From Hyphomicrobium sp. (GTDB taxonomy: Bacteria > Pseudomonadota > Alphaproteobacteria > Rhizobiales > Hyphomicrobiaceae): a DNA stretch of 64,000 nt. Position numbers and translations under genes: made by a program. Below are positions 53,059 to 62,300 of the stretch, piece after piece. Under the pieces are notes generated by a model, which saw only the letters and a list, made by a program, of their open reading frames with translations, searched no databases and had not been told where the DNA came from. The stretch's first letter is position 1. Each line of letters starts with the position of its first letter. The stretch lies in the NCBI GenBank assembly GCA_019751875.1, contig JAIEMV010000019.1, positions 1 to 64,000 of the forward strand, given 5' to 3'.

Positions 53059-53228
53059 TACGCTCGAGAGCCTTCATCTATGTTGAGGCAATTCGCTCCA
53101 GCCCCGTTCTCTATGCAGGTCGGGCTGCCAGCTGCCGTTAGGGATTCGAGCGCGCCGAATATCACCAGCTTCGGGCTGGTATACGCTTTTCGCTCAGGCT
53201 TCGTGACTGGTTCCAAGTCTTGGTTCAT
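53058..53228 (-). CDS. Lasso peptide precursor (A)
   Basis: The 56-residue peptide, with ATG at 53228 after an AAGG site, begins MNQDLEPVTKPERKAYTSPK. The leader has the conserved YxxPxLxxxG...LT pattern (YTSPKLVIFGALESLT). The last 24 residues start AGSPTCIENGAGANC. With cleavage two residues after the leader Thr, core residue 1 is Ala and residue 8 is Glu, giving an 8-residue ring; starting at the next Gly would give Gly1-Glu7. Cys6 and Cys15 could form a disulfide (class III style). The longer ATG at 53255 is also possible. The neighbours are all the needed enzymes. Confidence 0.85.
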   Translation of the reverse strand: MNQDLEPVTKPERKAYTSPKLVIFGALESLTAAGSPTCIENGAGANCLNIDEGSRA

Positions 53229-53272
53229 GTCTACAAGCCTTTGTGGGCGCAGCATGTGCGTTGCGAATCAAA

Positions 53273-53286
53273 CGGGATCACTCCCG
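53273..53286 (-). terminator. Small hairpin between cyclase and precursor genes
   Basis: CGGGA and TCCCG with a TCAC loop; on the minus strand it is followed by TTTGATT. It could partly stop transcripts leaving the cyclase gene, or mark the 5' part of a separate precursor transcript. A weak call. Confidence 0.3.
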
Positions 53287-53341
53287 AAAATCTACAGGGT
53301 GCCGATCCCGATCTATAGCTACGAAATGCCGTCGTCCCCAG

Positions 53342-55255
53342 TTACTTGCCGGCCATGGCCGCAACATGTTGTGACAGATGCAGTATCTTGAAAAGTTGGT
53401 GCAGTTCAAACTGAGATAACGTCGCGTCGGTTCTGACAGCTTCAAGCCGCGTCCGGATGCGGTCAGTGTCGACAAAGCATGATGCCGTTGCCAATTCGTT
53501 TTCCGTTATCAAGGTCCTCAATGGACGTGCTGCCGCGATCACCGTCTCTGTGAATTGCGGCCCAAGCTGCGTGCGCCGGTCCTTCCATAGAACCGATGCC
53601 GGGATCTCATCCTTCATCGCCCGGCGGAGAATCGCTTTCTTCCAAGTGTTTCGAGTCACCGCATCCGGCGGGAGGGCGGTGCAGTACGAAATCACGTCTA
53701 GATCTAGAAACGGATCGCGGGGCTCGATCTGCAGCCGGCTCGCCTCCCGTTCGTAACGCTCCCTGGCGACGACGATGATGGAAGACAGGAAGGACGATCC
53801 GCGATACGCAGGAGATCCTGGGCGGAACGGTTGCCGCTCCTGGAGAAAATGCTGCCTGAAGCGCTCCGGCAAGTTAACGCGCTGCGCGAATTCGGGATTG
53901 ATGAAACTTTCATCGGCGCGTTCCGCTCCATCGATGCGTTGCAATGCAGACTTCAGGCGGACATTTCTCACGATGTCGGGGGCGAGCGCCATGCGGAGCG
54001 ATCGCAAGAACACGGCACGGCCGCCCTCCGGTCTCGGCCGTCCCATGATCTCGCGGGATTCCCGGTAAGCCGAAAAAAGTCTTCCGCTGCGGATGAGATA
54101 CGGCACCAATCCGCCATCCGACAGCACATTGTCTCCACCTACGCCATCCAGTATCGCCCGCATGCCTGCGCGATGGGCGAGCAGGTAAACGGATCGAATG
54201 AGCGTCATGTGGCTATCGAACAGTGTCGGCGGATTGAGCGTCAGTTTGACCATGTCGTCTTTGAAATCGCCGAGCGCCGAGTAGTCAATGAAGTGCGGAT
54301 CTAGCCCGTCCATTTTTGCCGAGTGATAGATTGCACGCGTCTCTCCACACGTCGTGGGATCGGGCCCGACCGCAGAAAAGGTCGGGTGGGGCCCCGTACC
54401 GGCTTCTTCGCGTAAGCGCCGCGCGAAGGCTGTGACGGTGGACGAATCCACACCCCCACTCAGCATTGACCCCGTCGTCTTCGCACCCCGGAGGCGCCGA
54501 CGAACAGCCTCCTTCATGACGCACCGAAACCCCTCCTCATAGTCGGCGTCGGACTTCAACTTGAGAACCGGGCGCGCGGCGAACGCCCAGTAGCGATCGA
54601 CGCGAGGCCGCCCAGATTTGAATCCCAAGCTATGTGCTGGTGCCAAGCGAAGCACATTCATCCAGAACGTGCTCGTGAGATCATAGCCCTCCAGCACACC
54701 CACGATCGCATCGGCGACGCGAGATTCGTTGACCCGTCGCGGAACGGTGGACAGACTGACGATCGCTTCTGGATCGGAGGCAAAGCAGAAGCCCCAGTCG
54801 GACGCGAAATAGTGAAATGGCCGCATGCCGATGCGATCGCGAGCGCAGAAAACCTCGCGTTGCGGGCGGTCGTAAATGGCGAGCGCGAAGTCGCCGTCGA
54901 GGTGCGAGAGGAACGACTTCCCCCACCTTTCATAAGCGCGCAGGACAAGTTCGCTGTCCGCGCGGCTGCGCAGGTGCGCGCCCGACCGCAGCAGTTCAGC
55001 GCGTAGTTCCGACGCGTTCCACAATGTTCCGTCAAGAACGACTAGAACGCTGCCGTCATCATTCGCCAGTGGCTGCGCTTCGTCTTCGGCCTCTTCCGTT
55101 GTGCGCAGCAGACAATGCCCCAGTGCCACGTGCTCGTCGCGCCAGTGCCTTATGGCGTCCGGTCCGCGGTGGCGCATGGCAGCCGTCATCCGCGTGATCT
55201 CGTTGAGACCGCGCGGATCCCTGTCAAGCCGGACGATGCCGCAGATGCCGCTCAT
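53342..55255 (-). CDS. Lasso peptide cyclase (asparagine-synthetase-like C protein)
   Basis: The 637-residue protein forms the isopeptide ring with ATP. An N-terminal glutaminase-like domain (MSGICGIVRLDRD) lacks the usual Cys at position 2 (it is Ser), as expected for a ring-forming enzyme without ammonia release. The ATP pyrophosphatase domain has TGSMLSGGVDSSTVTAFARR and DGVGGDNVLSDGG. It ends with a C-terminal domain. The length fits lasso C proteins. It lies between the nucleotidyltransferase and precursor genes on the same strand. Confidence 0.92.
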   Translation of the reverse strand: MSGICGIVRLDRDPRGLNEITRMTAAMRHRGPDAIRHWRDEHVALGHCLLRTTEEAEDEAQPLANDDGSVLVVLDGTLWNASELRAELLRSGAHLRSRADSELVLRAYERWGKSFLSHLDGDFALAIYDRPQREVFCARDRIGMRPFHYFASDWGFCFASDPEAIVSLSTVPRRVNESRVADAIVGVLEGYDLTSTFWMNVLRLAPAHSLGFKSGRPRVDRYWAFAARPVLKLKSDADYEEGFRCVMKEAVRRRLRGAKTTGSMLSGGVDSSTVTAFARRLREEAGTGPHPTFSAVGPDPTTCGETRAIYHSAKMDGLDPHFIDYSALGDFKDDMVKLTLNPPTLFDSHMTLIRSVYLLAHRAGMRAILDGVGGDNVLSDGGLVPYLIRSGRLFSAYRESREIMGRPRPEGGRAVFLRSLRMALAPDIVRNVRLKSALQRIDGAERADESFINPEFAQRVNLPERFRQHFLQERQPFRPGSPAYRGSSFLSSIIVVARERYEREASRLQIEPRDPFLDLDVISYCTALPPDAVTRNTWKKAILRRAMKDEIPASVLWKDRRTQLGPQFTETVIAAARPLRTLITENELATASCFVDTDRIRTRLEAVRTDATLSQFELHQLFKILHLSQHVAAMAGK

Positions 55256-55372
55256 ATAAGAGCCTCACTCAAACCGCTATGCGGTCGTGAAAGGCACGTC
55301 TTTCAGCGAACCTAATCATCCGGTCCGACGGCGCCCGATCTACTTCTAGACAGCGCGTAAGCGGGACGCATC

Positions 55373-56602
55373 TCATGCGCCGGCTCTCGACATCGCGACG
55401 CGCTTGAGGAAGCCCTCTGCCCACCGCCGCACATGCAGCCACGGCACCCAACCACAGCGCGCGGCCGCATACTTGGAGCGCATGTAATCGCCGGGCGGGA
55501 GGATGACATCCGATAAGTGACGAGCAGCGCGTCCAATGCCCCATCCGAATACTTCGGCGAACTCCCGCTGCAGCGGCGACTTTTGCAAATAGCGGTCGGC
55601 CAAGCCCCAATGGACAGTCGCGCCTGACAACTGATCTGGCAGCGGAGTTTCAAACCTAGCGTGCGCGAGCCGTAAGGATTGAACGAGCGTCGCTTCCACT
55701 CCCTTTGAACGCGCCAAAGAAAAGGCTCGGTCCCAGTCTTCTCTGGTCAAGGTCTGCGACAGCAGATGAATATCGTACAGCCAGCACAGCCTCTCGCCGG
55801 AATGTACGCTGCCTGTGCTGACGGTATGTCGATCGAATTGGTGGACAGCCCGGTGAAAGGCCGCAATGATGAGGCTATTCACGTTATCCGTAACAGCCAG
55901 ATTGCCAAGGAGCGGCAAGCCGTGCGCCGTGGCGTGCAGTTCTTCGTAGCTGAAGAGATCGCCCAGCGCGCGCGCATTGTTGATGCGCCAATGCAGGTCG
56001 ATCGCATGAACATCGCCCTCACGCCCGCGCCAGAGCCAAACTTCCTGTGCATGCACACTGTCGCCCGGAAGACTGTTCTGCCGATGGAGACCAACGGATT
56101 GAAAAGCCGATCGTGTGGCGGCAAGCGCTCGTAGCGGAACGATGAGATCAGTATCGCCGCGGCTGCGATGATGCGGCTGCTGGTACAGCCCGTAGGCCAG
56201 GGCGGTGCCCTTGAAGCAGACGGGCAAGACGCCGCGATCCCGCAAGGCAGCCATCACATGGCTTAGCAGCGTCCGATGCCGCAATTCCCACATGGCCCGC
56301 GCGATGGCCTCCTGCCGGAACCGCGTGGCAAAGGGAGCGGTGAACTCACCCGTCGCCTTCACGCGTTCGTAGACAAGTGAAGCGACGCCATGAAGGCATG
56401 CCCGCTCGAAAAAGTTATCGGAGCAGTTGACCGAGGTCGCAGGTATGCGATCGAGAACAACGTCGGCAAGCAACGAGTCGATTTGCTCGTCGGTGTTCAC
56501 GGCGCGAGGCAGCGTCGGCACGGCCACGGGTAACGTTCTGTTCCCAGCAACCGAAATGCTCGCTCGTGATAAGTGCGCGCTCGTTCGAACTGCTTGTTGC
56601 AT
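55373..56602 (-). CDS. Nucleotidyltransferase family protein of the lasso cluster
   Basis: About 409 residues; the family of uncharacterised nucleotidyltransferases linked to lasso and other RiPP clusters. The catalytic motif is in RSRGDTDLIVPLRALAATRS (GDTD), with GVLPVCFKGTALAYGLYQQP before it and VHAIDLHWRINNARALG after it. It may modify the peptide or a partner by adding a nucleotide. I chose the ATG at 56602, with CCAAGGCGCG upstream; the ATG at 56626 is possible. It heads the lasso operon, with 117 bases before the cyclase. Confidence 0.85.
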   Translation of the reverse strand: MQQAVRTSAHLSRASISVAGNRTLPVAVPTLPRAVNTDEQIDSLLADVVLDRIPATSVNCSDNFFERACLHGVASLVYERVKATGEFTAPFATRFRQEAIARAMWELRHRTLLSHVMAALRDRGVLPVCFKGTALAYGLYQQPHHRSRGDTDLIVPLRALAATRSAFQSVGLHRQNSLPGDSVHAQEVWLWRGREGDVHAIDLHWRINNARALGDLFSYEELHATAHGLPLLGNLAVTDNVNSLIIAAFHRAVHQFDRHTVSTGSVHSGERLCWLYDIHLLSQTLTREDWDRAFSLARSKGVEATLVQSLRLAHARFETPLPDQLSGATVHWGLADRYLQKSPLQREFAEVFGWGIGRAARHLSDVILPPGDYMRSKYAAARCGWVPWLHVRRWAEGFLKRVAMSRAGA

Positions 56603-56731
56603 CGCGCCTTGGCTATCGTGGCACAAGTTGGGTTGCCCTAGGGTCCCGACACTGCTCGCAGGCAGGGTCGATTAATCCGACCCCCGCCCGATTCACGCCT
56701 ACAGGTCGGCGTTCCGACTAAAGGAAGCCAA

Positions 56732-56830
56732 TTGAGTCGCAGCAAGCGACCTGCTCTTGATCTCCACAAAAAGTCCAAGGCGCTTAAGTTGCTGAAGCAT
56801 GTGGCTTCGGCGCGTGATCAGACGCCGTAG
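56732..56830 (+). other. Possible 32-residue ORF with good ribosome site
   Basis: A TTG start after AAAGGAAG gives MSRSKRPALDLHKKSKALKL followed by [12 protein letters not shown]. It is basic and might be a small nucleic-acid-binding or antisense-linked peptide, or chance. It overlaps the convergent epimerase end by 13 bases. Nothing else in the 190 bases between the lasso operon and the epimerase (56627-56817) was recognised. Confidence 0.3.
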
Positions 56831-57831
56831 TAACGCCGATACCAGTCGACGAATTTGGAAACACCCTCGGTTACAGGCGTCGACGGGCGATATCCGACAG
56901 CTTCTTCGAGTGCGCTCATGTCGGCAAAGGTATCAGGAATGTCACCGGGCTGTAGAGGCACACGTTCGCGAATGGCTGTTTTGCCTGTAGCGGCTTCGAT
57001 TGCGGTGATGTAGTCATCCAGTGCTACCGGCCGACCATTGCCGATATTGAAAATGCGGAATGGCGCGGCAGAACGTGACGGATCGGGTGCCGCGCTGTTC
57101 CAGTGCAGGTCAGGTTCAGCGATCTGATCCGAAGCACGGATAATGCCCTCGACGATGTCATCGATGTACGTGAAGTCGCGCGTGTGCATGCCGTTATTGA
57201 AAAGCCGGATCGGTTCGCCGGCGAGAATGGCTTTTGTGAATAAGAAGAGCGCCATGTCCGGTCGGCCCCAGGGACCATACACGGTGAAAAATCGCAGGCC
57301 CGTTGTGGGCAACTTGAACAGATGGCTATAGGAATGCGCCATGAGTTCATTGGCGCGTTTTGTGGCGGCATAGAATTGAAGGGGATGATCGACGCCGTCT
57401 TTTTCGCTGAATGGCATTTTCGAATTGCCACCATAGACGCTCGACGTTGACGCATACGTCAGATGCGGCACTCTCCCATGACGACACGCTTCCAAGATGT
57501 TGGTGAAGCCGACCAGATTAGACTGGACGTAAGACATTGGATTTTCCAACGAGTAGCGCACGCCTGCCTGTGCGGCGAGGTGAATCACTCTATCGAACCG
57601 ATGCGCTGAGAATAGTCGAGATACAGCCTGTTCGTCGGCGAGATCGCCACGCACAAATGTCCAAGCATTGTGAGCAAGCCGGGTGAGTTCGGTGAGGCGG
57701 GCTTCTTTGAGTGTGGGGTCGTAGTAGTCGTTGACGTTGTCGAAGCCCACCACCACGTCGCCGCGCTCCATCAGCGCCTTCGCCGTGTGAAATCCAATGA
57801 AGCCTGCGGCACCAGTCACAAGTATTTTCAT
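56818..57831 (-). CDS. NAD-dependent epimerase, probable UDP-glucuronate epimerase
   Basis: This 337-residue short-chain dehydrogenase-type enzyme has [20 protein letters not shown] (NAD site), [20 protein letters not shown], the catalytic [18 protein letters not shown] with Tyr-x-x-x-Lys, and [20 protein letters not shown]. It resembles UDP-glucuronate 4-epimerases, which make UDP-galacturonate, a step after Ugd. I chose the ATG at 57831. Products likely feed surface polysaccharide. Confidence 0.9.
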   Translation of the reverse strand: MKILVTGAAGFIGFHTAKALMERGDVVVGFDNVNDYYDPTLKEARLTELTRLAHNAWTFVRGDLADEQAVSRLFSAHRFDRVIHLAAQAGVRYSLENPMSYVQSNLVGFTNILEACRHGRVPHLTYASTSSVYGGNSKMPFSEKDGVDHPLQFYAATKRANELMAHSYSHLFKLPTTGLRFFTVYGPWGRPDMALFLFTKAILAGEPIRLFNNGMHTRDFTYIDDIVEGIIRASDQIAEPDLHWNSAAPDPSRSAAPFRIFNIGNGRPVALDDYITAIEAATGKTAIRERVPLQPGDIPDTFADMSALEEAVGYRPSTPVTEGVSKFVDWYRRYYGV

Positions 57832-57935
57832 GAACAACCCTGCTGCGTGTTATCGGCGGGTGGGCAACATCGGTGTTAGCCGCAGCCATAGACCTCAGTT
57901 ATCATGCGAGCCACACCCCTCTCAGGCGGATAACC

Positions 57936-59174
57936 GTGGCCTATATCTTCATCAATCGTTTTTTTTATCCGGACCATTCTGCGACGAGTCAACTCCTGAC
58001 GGATTTGGCCGTCGCCCTCGCTCAATCCGGTGAAATGGTGACCGTTATCTGCTCCCGGCAAAGCTACGACGATCCACAGGTGAAGCTTACTCCGAGTGAC
58101 CGGCATCAAAGAGTGGAGATTGTCCGCCTCTGGACCACCCGCTTTGGCCGCACCAATCTCGCAGGGCGCGCTGTCGACTACTTGACCTTTTACCTGTCGG
58201 CCGCATGGCGACTCATGGTTCTAACAGGGAAGAACGATGTCGTGGTGGCGAAGACCGATCCGCCGATGCTGTCGGTTCTGGCGGGCCCGATCGCGCGCTT
58301 GCGGGGCGCCAAGCTCGTCAACTGGCTCCAGGACCTGTTCCCCGAGGTCGCCATGGCCGTCGGGCCGGGAAAAGATGGCGCGATGGGACCGGTCTACCGC
58401 TTCTTGAAAGTTCTGCGCGACAGGTCACTTCGGGCAGCCGACATGAATGTCGTCCTCGGTGAGCGCATGGCCGCGCGCGTCTTGTCTCTTGGCGTGGCAC
58501 AGGAAAAAGTCCGCGTGATCTCGAATTGGGCCGATGCTCGCGTTTTGAAGCCTGTGTCGCATGAGGACAACGATCTTCGTCGCGCGTGGGGGCTCGATGG
58601 CCAGTTCGTCGTTGGATACTCCGGCAATCTCGGACGCGCACACGAGTACGAGACGCTGATCGACGCCATCGAATTCCTGGAAAAGAACCCACCACCAGGT
58701 CCAACGATCGTCTGGCTCTGTATCGGCGGTGGTGCGCTCTATGATGAGTTCGCCCGTCAAGCGGCGCGGAAACATCTCAGATCCGTCGTGTTTAAGCCCT
58801 ACCAATCGCGGGAGATACTATCGCAGAGCCTGAGCGCTGCCGATGTGCATCTGGTCTCGCTTCGCCGCGAACTGGAAGGGCTTATCGTACCCAGCAAATT
58901 TTTTGGGATTGCTGCGGTCGGGCGCCCCACCATCTTCATCGGAGATGCGGACGGGGAAATCGCCCGCATTATCGCCCACCATGACTGCGGAGTGACTGTC
59001 GCGCCGGGCGACGGAGCGGCGCTTGCCGGTGCGGTACACGAATTTGCCGAGCACCCTGACCGCACGGCCCATTTAGGTAAGAACGCCCGCGTGGCTTTCG
59101 AAGGCACGTTCCAGCAATCGATTGCCATCAAGCAGTGGCAGCATCTCCTGACATCGATCGCTTCGCGCGCATGA
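57936..59174 (+). CDS. Glycosyltransferase family 4 (WbuB-like)
   Basis: About 412 residues, start GTG at 57936 after GGCGG; an ATG at 57873 is in frame. It has the N-terminal acceptor domain (IFINRFFYPDHSATSQLLTD) and donor domain (VGYSGNLGRAHEYETLIDAI, LEGLIVPSKFFGIAAVGRPT). The latter contains the E-x7-E-like region of GT4 enzymes. It transfers a sugar from a nucleotide sugar to a growing glycan. The gene is divergent from the epimerase and upstream of the second RTX gene. Confidence 0.9.
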   Translation: MAYIFINRFFYPDHSATSQLLTDLAVALAQSGEMVTVICSRQSYDDPQVKLTPSDRHQRVEIVRLWTTRFGRTNLAGRAVDYLTFYLSAAWRLMVLTGKNDVVVAKTDPPMLSVLAGPIARLRGAKLVNWLQDLFPEVAMAVGPGKDGAMGPVYRFLKVLRDRSLRAADMNVVLGERMAARVLSLGVAQEKVRVISNWADARVLKPVSHEDNDLRRAWGLDGQFVVGYSGNLGRAHEYETLIDAIEFLEKNPPPGPTIVWLCIGGGALYDEFARQAARKHLRSVVFKPYQSREILSQSLSAADVHLVSLRRELEGLIVPSKFFGIAAVGRPTIFIGDADGEIARIIAHHDCGVTVAPGDGAALAGAVHEFAEHPDRTAHLGKNARVAFEGTFQQSIAIKQWQHLLTSIASRA

Positions 59175-59321
59175 TCTGGGTTGCGAAGGCTCTGAATGAC
59201 TGCGTCGTGTTGTGATCCAACAATTAAGAGAAAATTCTCTCAGGACGCGGCGGAGATTGGCTAAGAATTCGTGAATTTTTCTTTTTGCTAATCATGCCGG
59301 TCAACCCTTCCGAAATGCAAA

Positions 59322-62300
59322 ATGAGTACCTTTCACACATCGAAGCGGATCGTGTGGGAGCGAACTGTGACGCCGATTGTCGGAACTGACTTGAATGACG
59401 TCATCGTGGGGACGGCGAATGCCGATCACATCGAGGGCGGTGCCGGCAACGACCGGATCAATGGTGGCGCTGGAGATGACAACATCTTCGGCGGAGCCGG
59501 TTTTGACACTCTGACAGGTGACGCTGGAAACGACCGCATCTTCGGCGAAGACGGCAATGACGGCGTCTTCGGCGGTGGCGGCGATGACTTCATCGATGGC
59601 GGTGCCGGCAACGACGTCCTGTACGGGGATGGCGGCAATGACCACATCGTCGGCGGTGCTGGTCAAGACAAGCTGTACGGGGGAGCGGGCAACGATCGCC
59701 TCGATGGTGGTCTTGACGATGATCTCCTGTATGGCGATGCCGGAGACGACGTGTTCGTCTATCGACCTGGCGACGGGAACGATACGTTCGTCGGTGGAAC
59801 TGGAAACGATCGCCTGGAGCTTCAGTTGACGGGTGCCCAAGTCACCGAAGGGCTGCGTGCGGATCTTGGCGCCTACGCTGCCTGGTCCGCCGCACAGATG
59901 GCGCAGGCCGGCTCGTTGACGAATCTGGTCACTCAAACGACCGGCGAGGCCTTCACGTTCATTTCCCTCGGCATCACGGTTTCGGCGGTCGAAGGACTGA
60001 CCGTTCTCGTCGACGGCGTGGAGGTCTCTCTCCAGTCGTTGATCCATCGTCCGCCGACCGACGTGGTCCTGTCCGCAACGACCGTCGATGAAGGTGCTGA
60101 ACCAGGAACTGTAATTGCCACGCTTTCGGGGTCTGACCCGGACGCCGGGCAATCGGCCACTTTAAGCTTCTCGCTGGCTGAACCTTCCGACACTTTCGAA
60201 ATCATTGGCAATGAACTCGTCGTCAAAGAGGGCGCCGTCCTCGACTTTGAAACACACCCGGTCCAGTCCGTCAGCGTGACCGCGACAGACATCACGGGTC
60301 TGACACGGACACAGACTTTCAATATCACCATCAACAACGTCGACGAATTGGCAGCGGGTGGCGTTTCGATTTCCAGCTACGCAGCCGGAACCACCGCGGC
60401 ACAGCTGACGGCCACCCACTCGATCTCCGAACCCGATGAAATGACAACTGAGCCGGCATTCCAGTGGCAGGTTTCCACCGACGGAGGCAACAGCTGGACT
60501 GATATCGTCGGCGCCACGAACGCGACCTACACACCTGCCGGAGTCGCAGTCGGATCGCTCGTCAGAGTGACGGCAACCTATTCCGATGCCTTTGGCCAGA
60601 AGTCCGTGGCCTCGCCAGAACACTTCTCGGTCGGATCAAGTGGTGCCAACACACTCGCCGTCATGGTCCCGGCGCAGGTGATCCTGGGGCTCTCTGGAAA
60701 CGATACGATCGTCGGCTTCTCCAGCGGTCAACGGGTTGATGGTGGCGCGGGAACAGACACGATTCGGATTTCGGGGACATCAGTGGATCTGAATGCTGCC
60801 TCCGACGCGCAGATCATCAACGTTGAAGCGATTTCGGCATCCGGCGCAGAGGGCTCCGTCGTGCTCGATCTCAGCCGGCAGTCAGAGCGGTTTTCCATTA
60901 CGGGCAGCCGCTTCGCCGATGTGATCACGGGAACCGCCAGCAACGATGTCATCAGCGCCGGCTCGGGCGACGACAGAATCATGGGTTTCGTGGGCGCGGA
61001 TCGGATCAATGGTGGTGGCGGTCGCGACACGCTGGTGCTGACTGAAACTTCGGCCGCTCTTAACAGCGCCAGCAACAGTCAGCTTGGCAGCGTCGAGGTC
61101 ATTTCAGCTCAGAGTGCTGGTGCGGGTGTCACGATCAGCCTCGTCAACCAGACTGAGCGCTTCACGATCACGGGCAGCGGCTTTGCGGATGTCATTACGG
61201 GGGGCCAAGGTAACGATGTGTTCACCGACCTCACCGAGGGCGATATCTTCGACGGCGCAGGCGGCAGAGATACGCTGCAGTTGACCGGATCACTGGCTGT
61301 GCTCAACACGGCCTCCGACGCTCAGATTGCAAACATCGAAGTGCTCACGTTCGCTGGCTTCACGGAAGGTCTGGTCCTCGACCTCAGCCGTCAGTCAGAC
61401 GGCTTTGCGTTCACGGCGACGTCGCTTGCCGATGTGATTACGGGGAGCTCTGGCGCTGACGTCGTTACCGCTGGTTCCGGCGATGATCGCATCATCGGTT
61501 TTGTGGGTGCAGACCGCATCAATGGTAGCAGCGGCCGGGATACGCTTGAACTCGTCGCGACCTCCGCCGATCTCAACAGCGCAGCCAACGATCAGCTCGT
61601 CAGCGTCGAGGTGGTGACCGCTGAAACCGCCAGTTCAAGCGTGGCGATCAGCCTCGCAAACCAGACCGAAGGCTTCACAATCACCGGCAGTGCGTTCGCC
61701 GACAGCATCACGGGCGGTCAGGGCAACGATGTCTTCACTGATTTCACCGAGGGCGATGTCCTCGATGGATCTGGAGGTACCGACACCCTCCGGCTCATGG
61801 GGTCGATAGCGGCCCTCAACGTCGCGAGCGACGACCAGGTCGTCAACATCGAGGCTGTCACGTTCTCGGGGCTGACTGAAGGTGTGGCCCTGGATCTCAG
61901 CCGTCAGTCTGACGGCTTTGCGATCACGGCAACCGGGTTTGCTGATGTCATCGTGGGCAGCTCGGGTGACGACGTGATCTCTGCCGGTGCGGGCGATGAC
62001 CGCATCATCGGCTTTGTGGGAATGGATGTTATCAATGGTGGCAGCGGGCGGGACACGCTCGAACTCGTCGTGACGTCCGCCGACCTCAACAGCGCCGCCA
62101 ACGATCAACTCGTCAGCGTTGAGGTGGTGACCGCAGAAAACGCCGGTTCAGCGGTGACGATCAGCCTCGCAAACCAGACCGAAGGCTTTACGATCGTGGG
62201 CAGTGCCTTCTCGGACAGCCTCCGGGGCGGAGCGGGGCGCGACACGATTTCAGCTGGAGACGGCGACGATGTCGTCGTGGGCTTCACGTCGGGCGACGTC

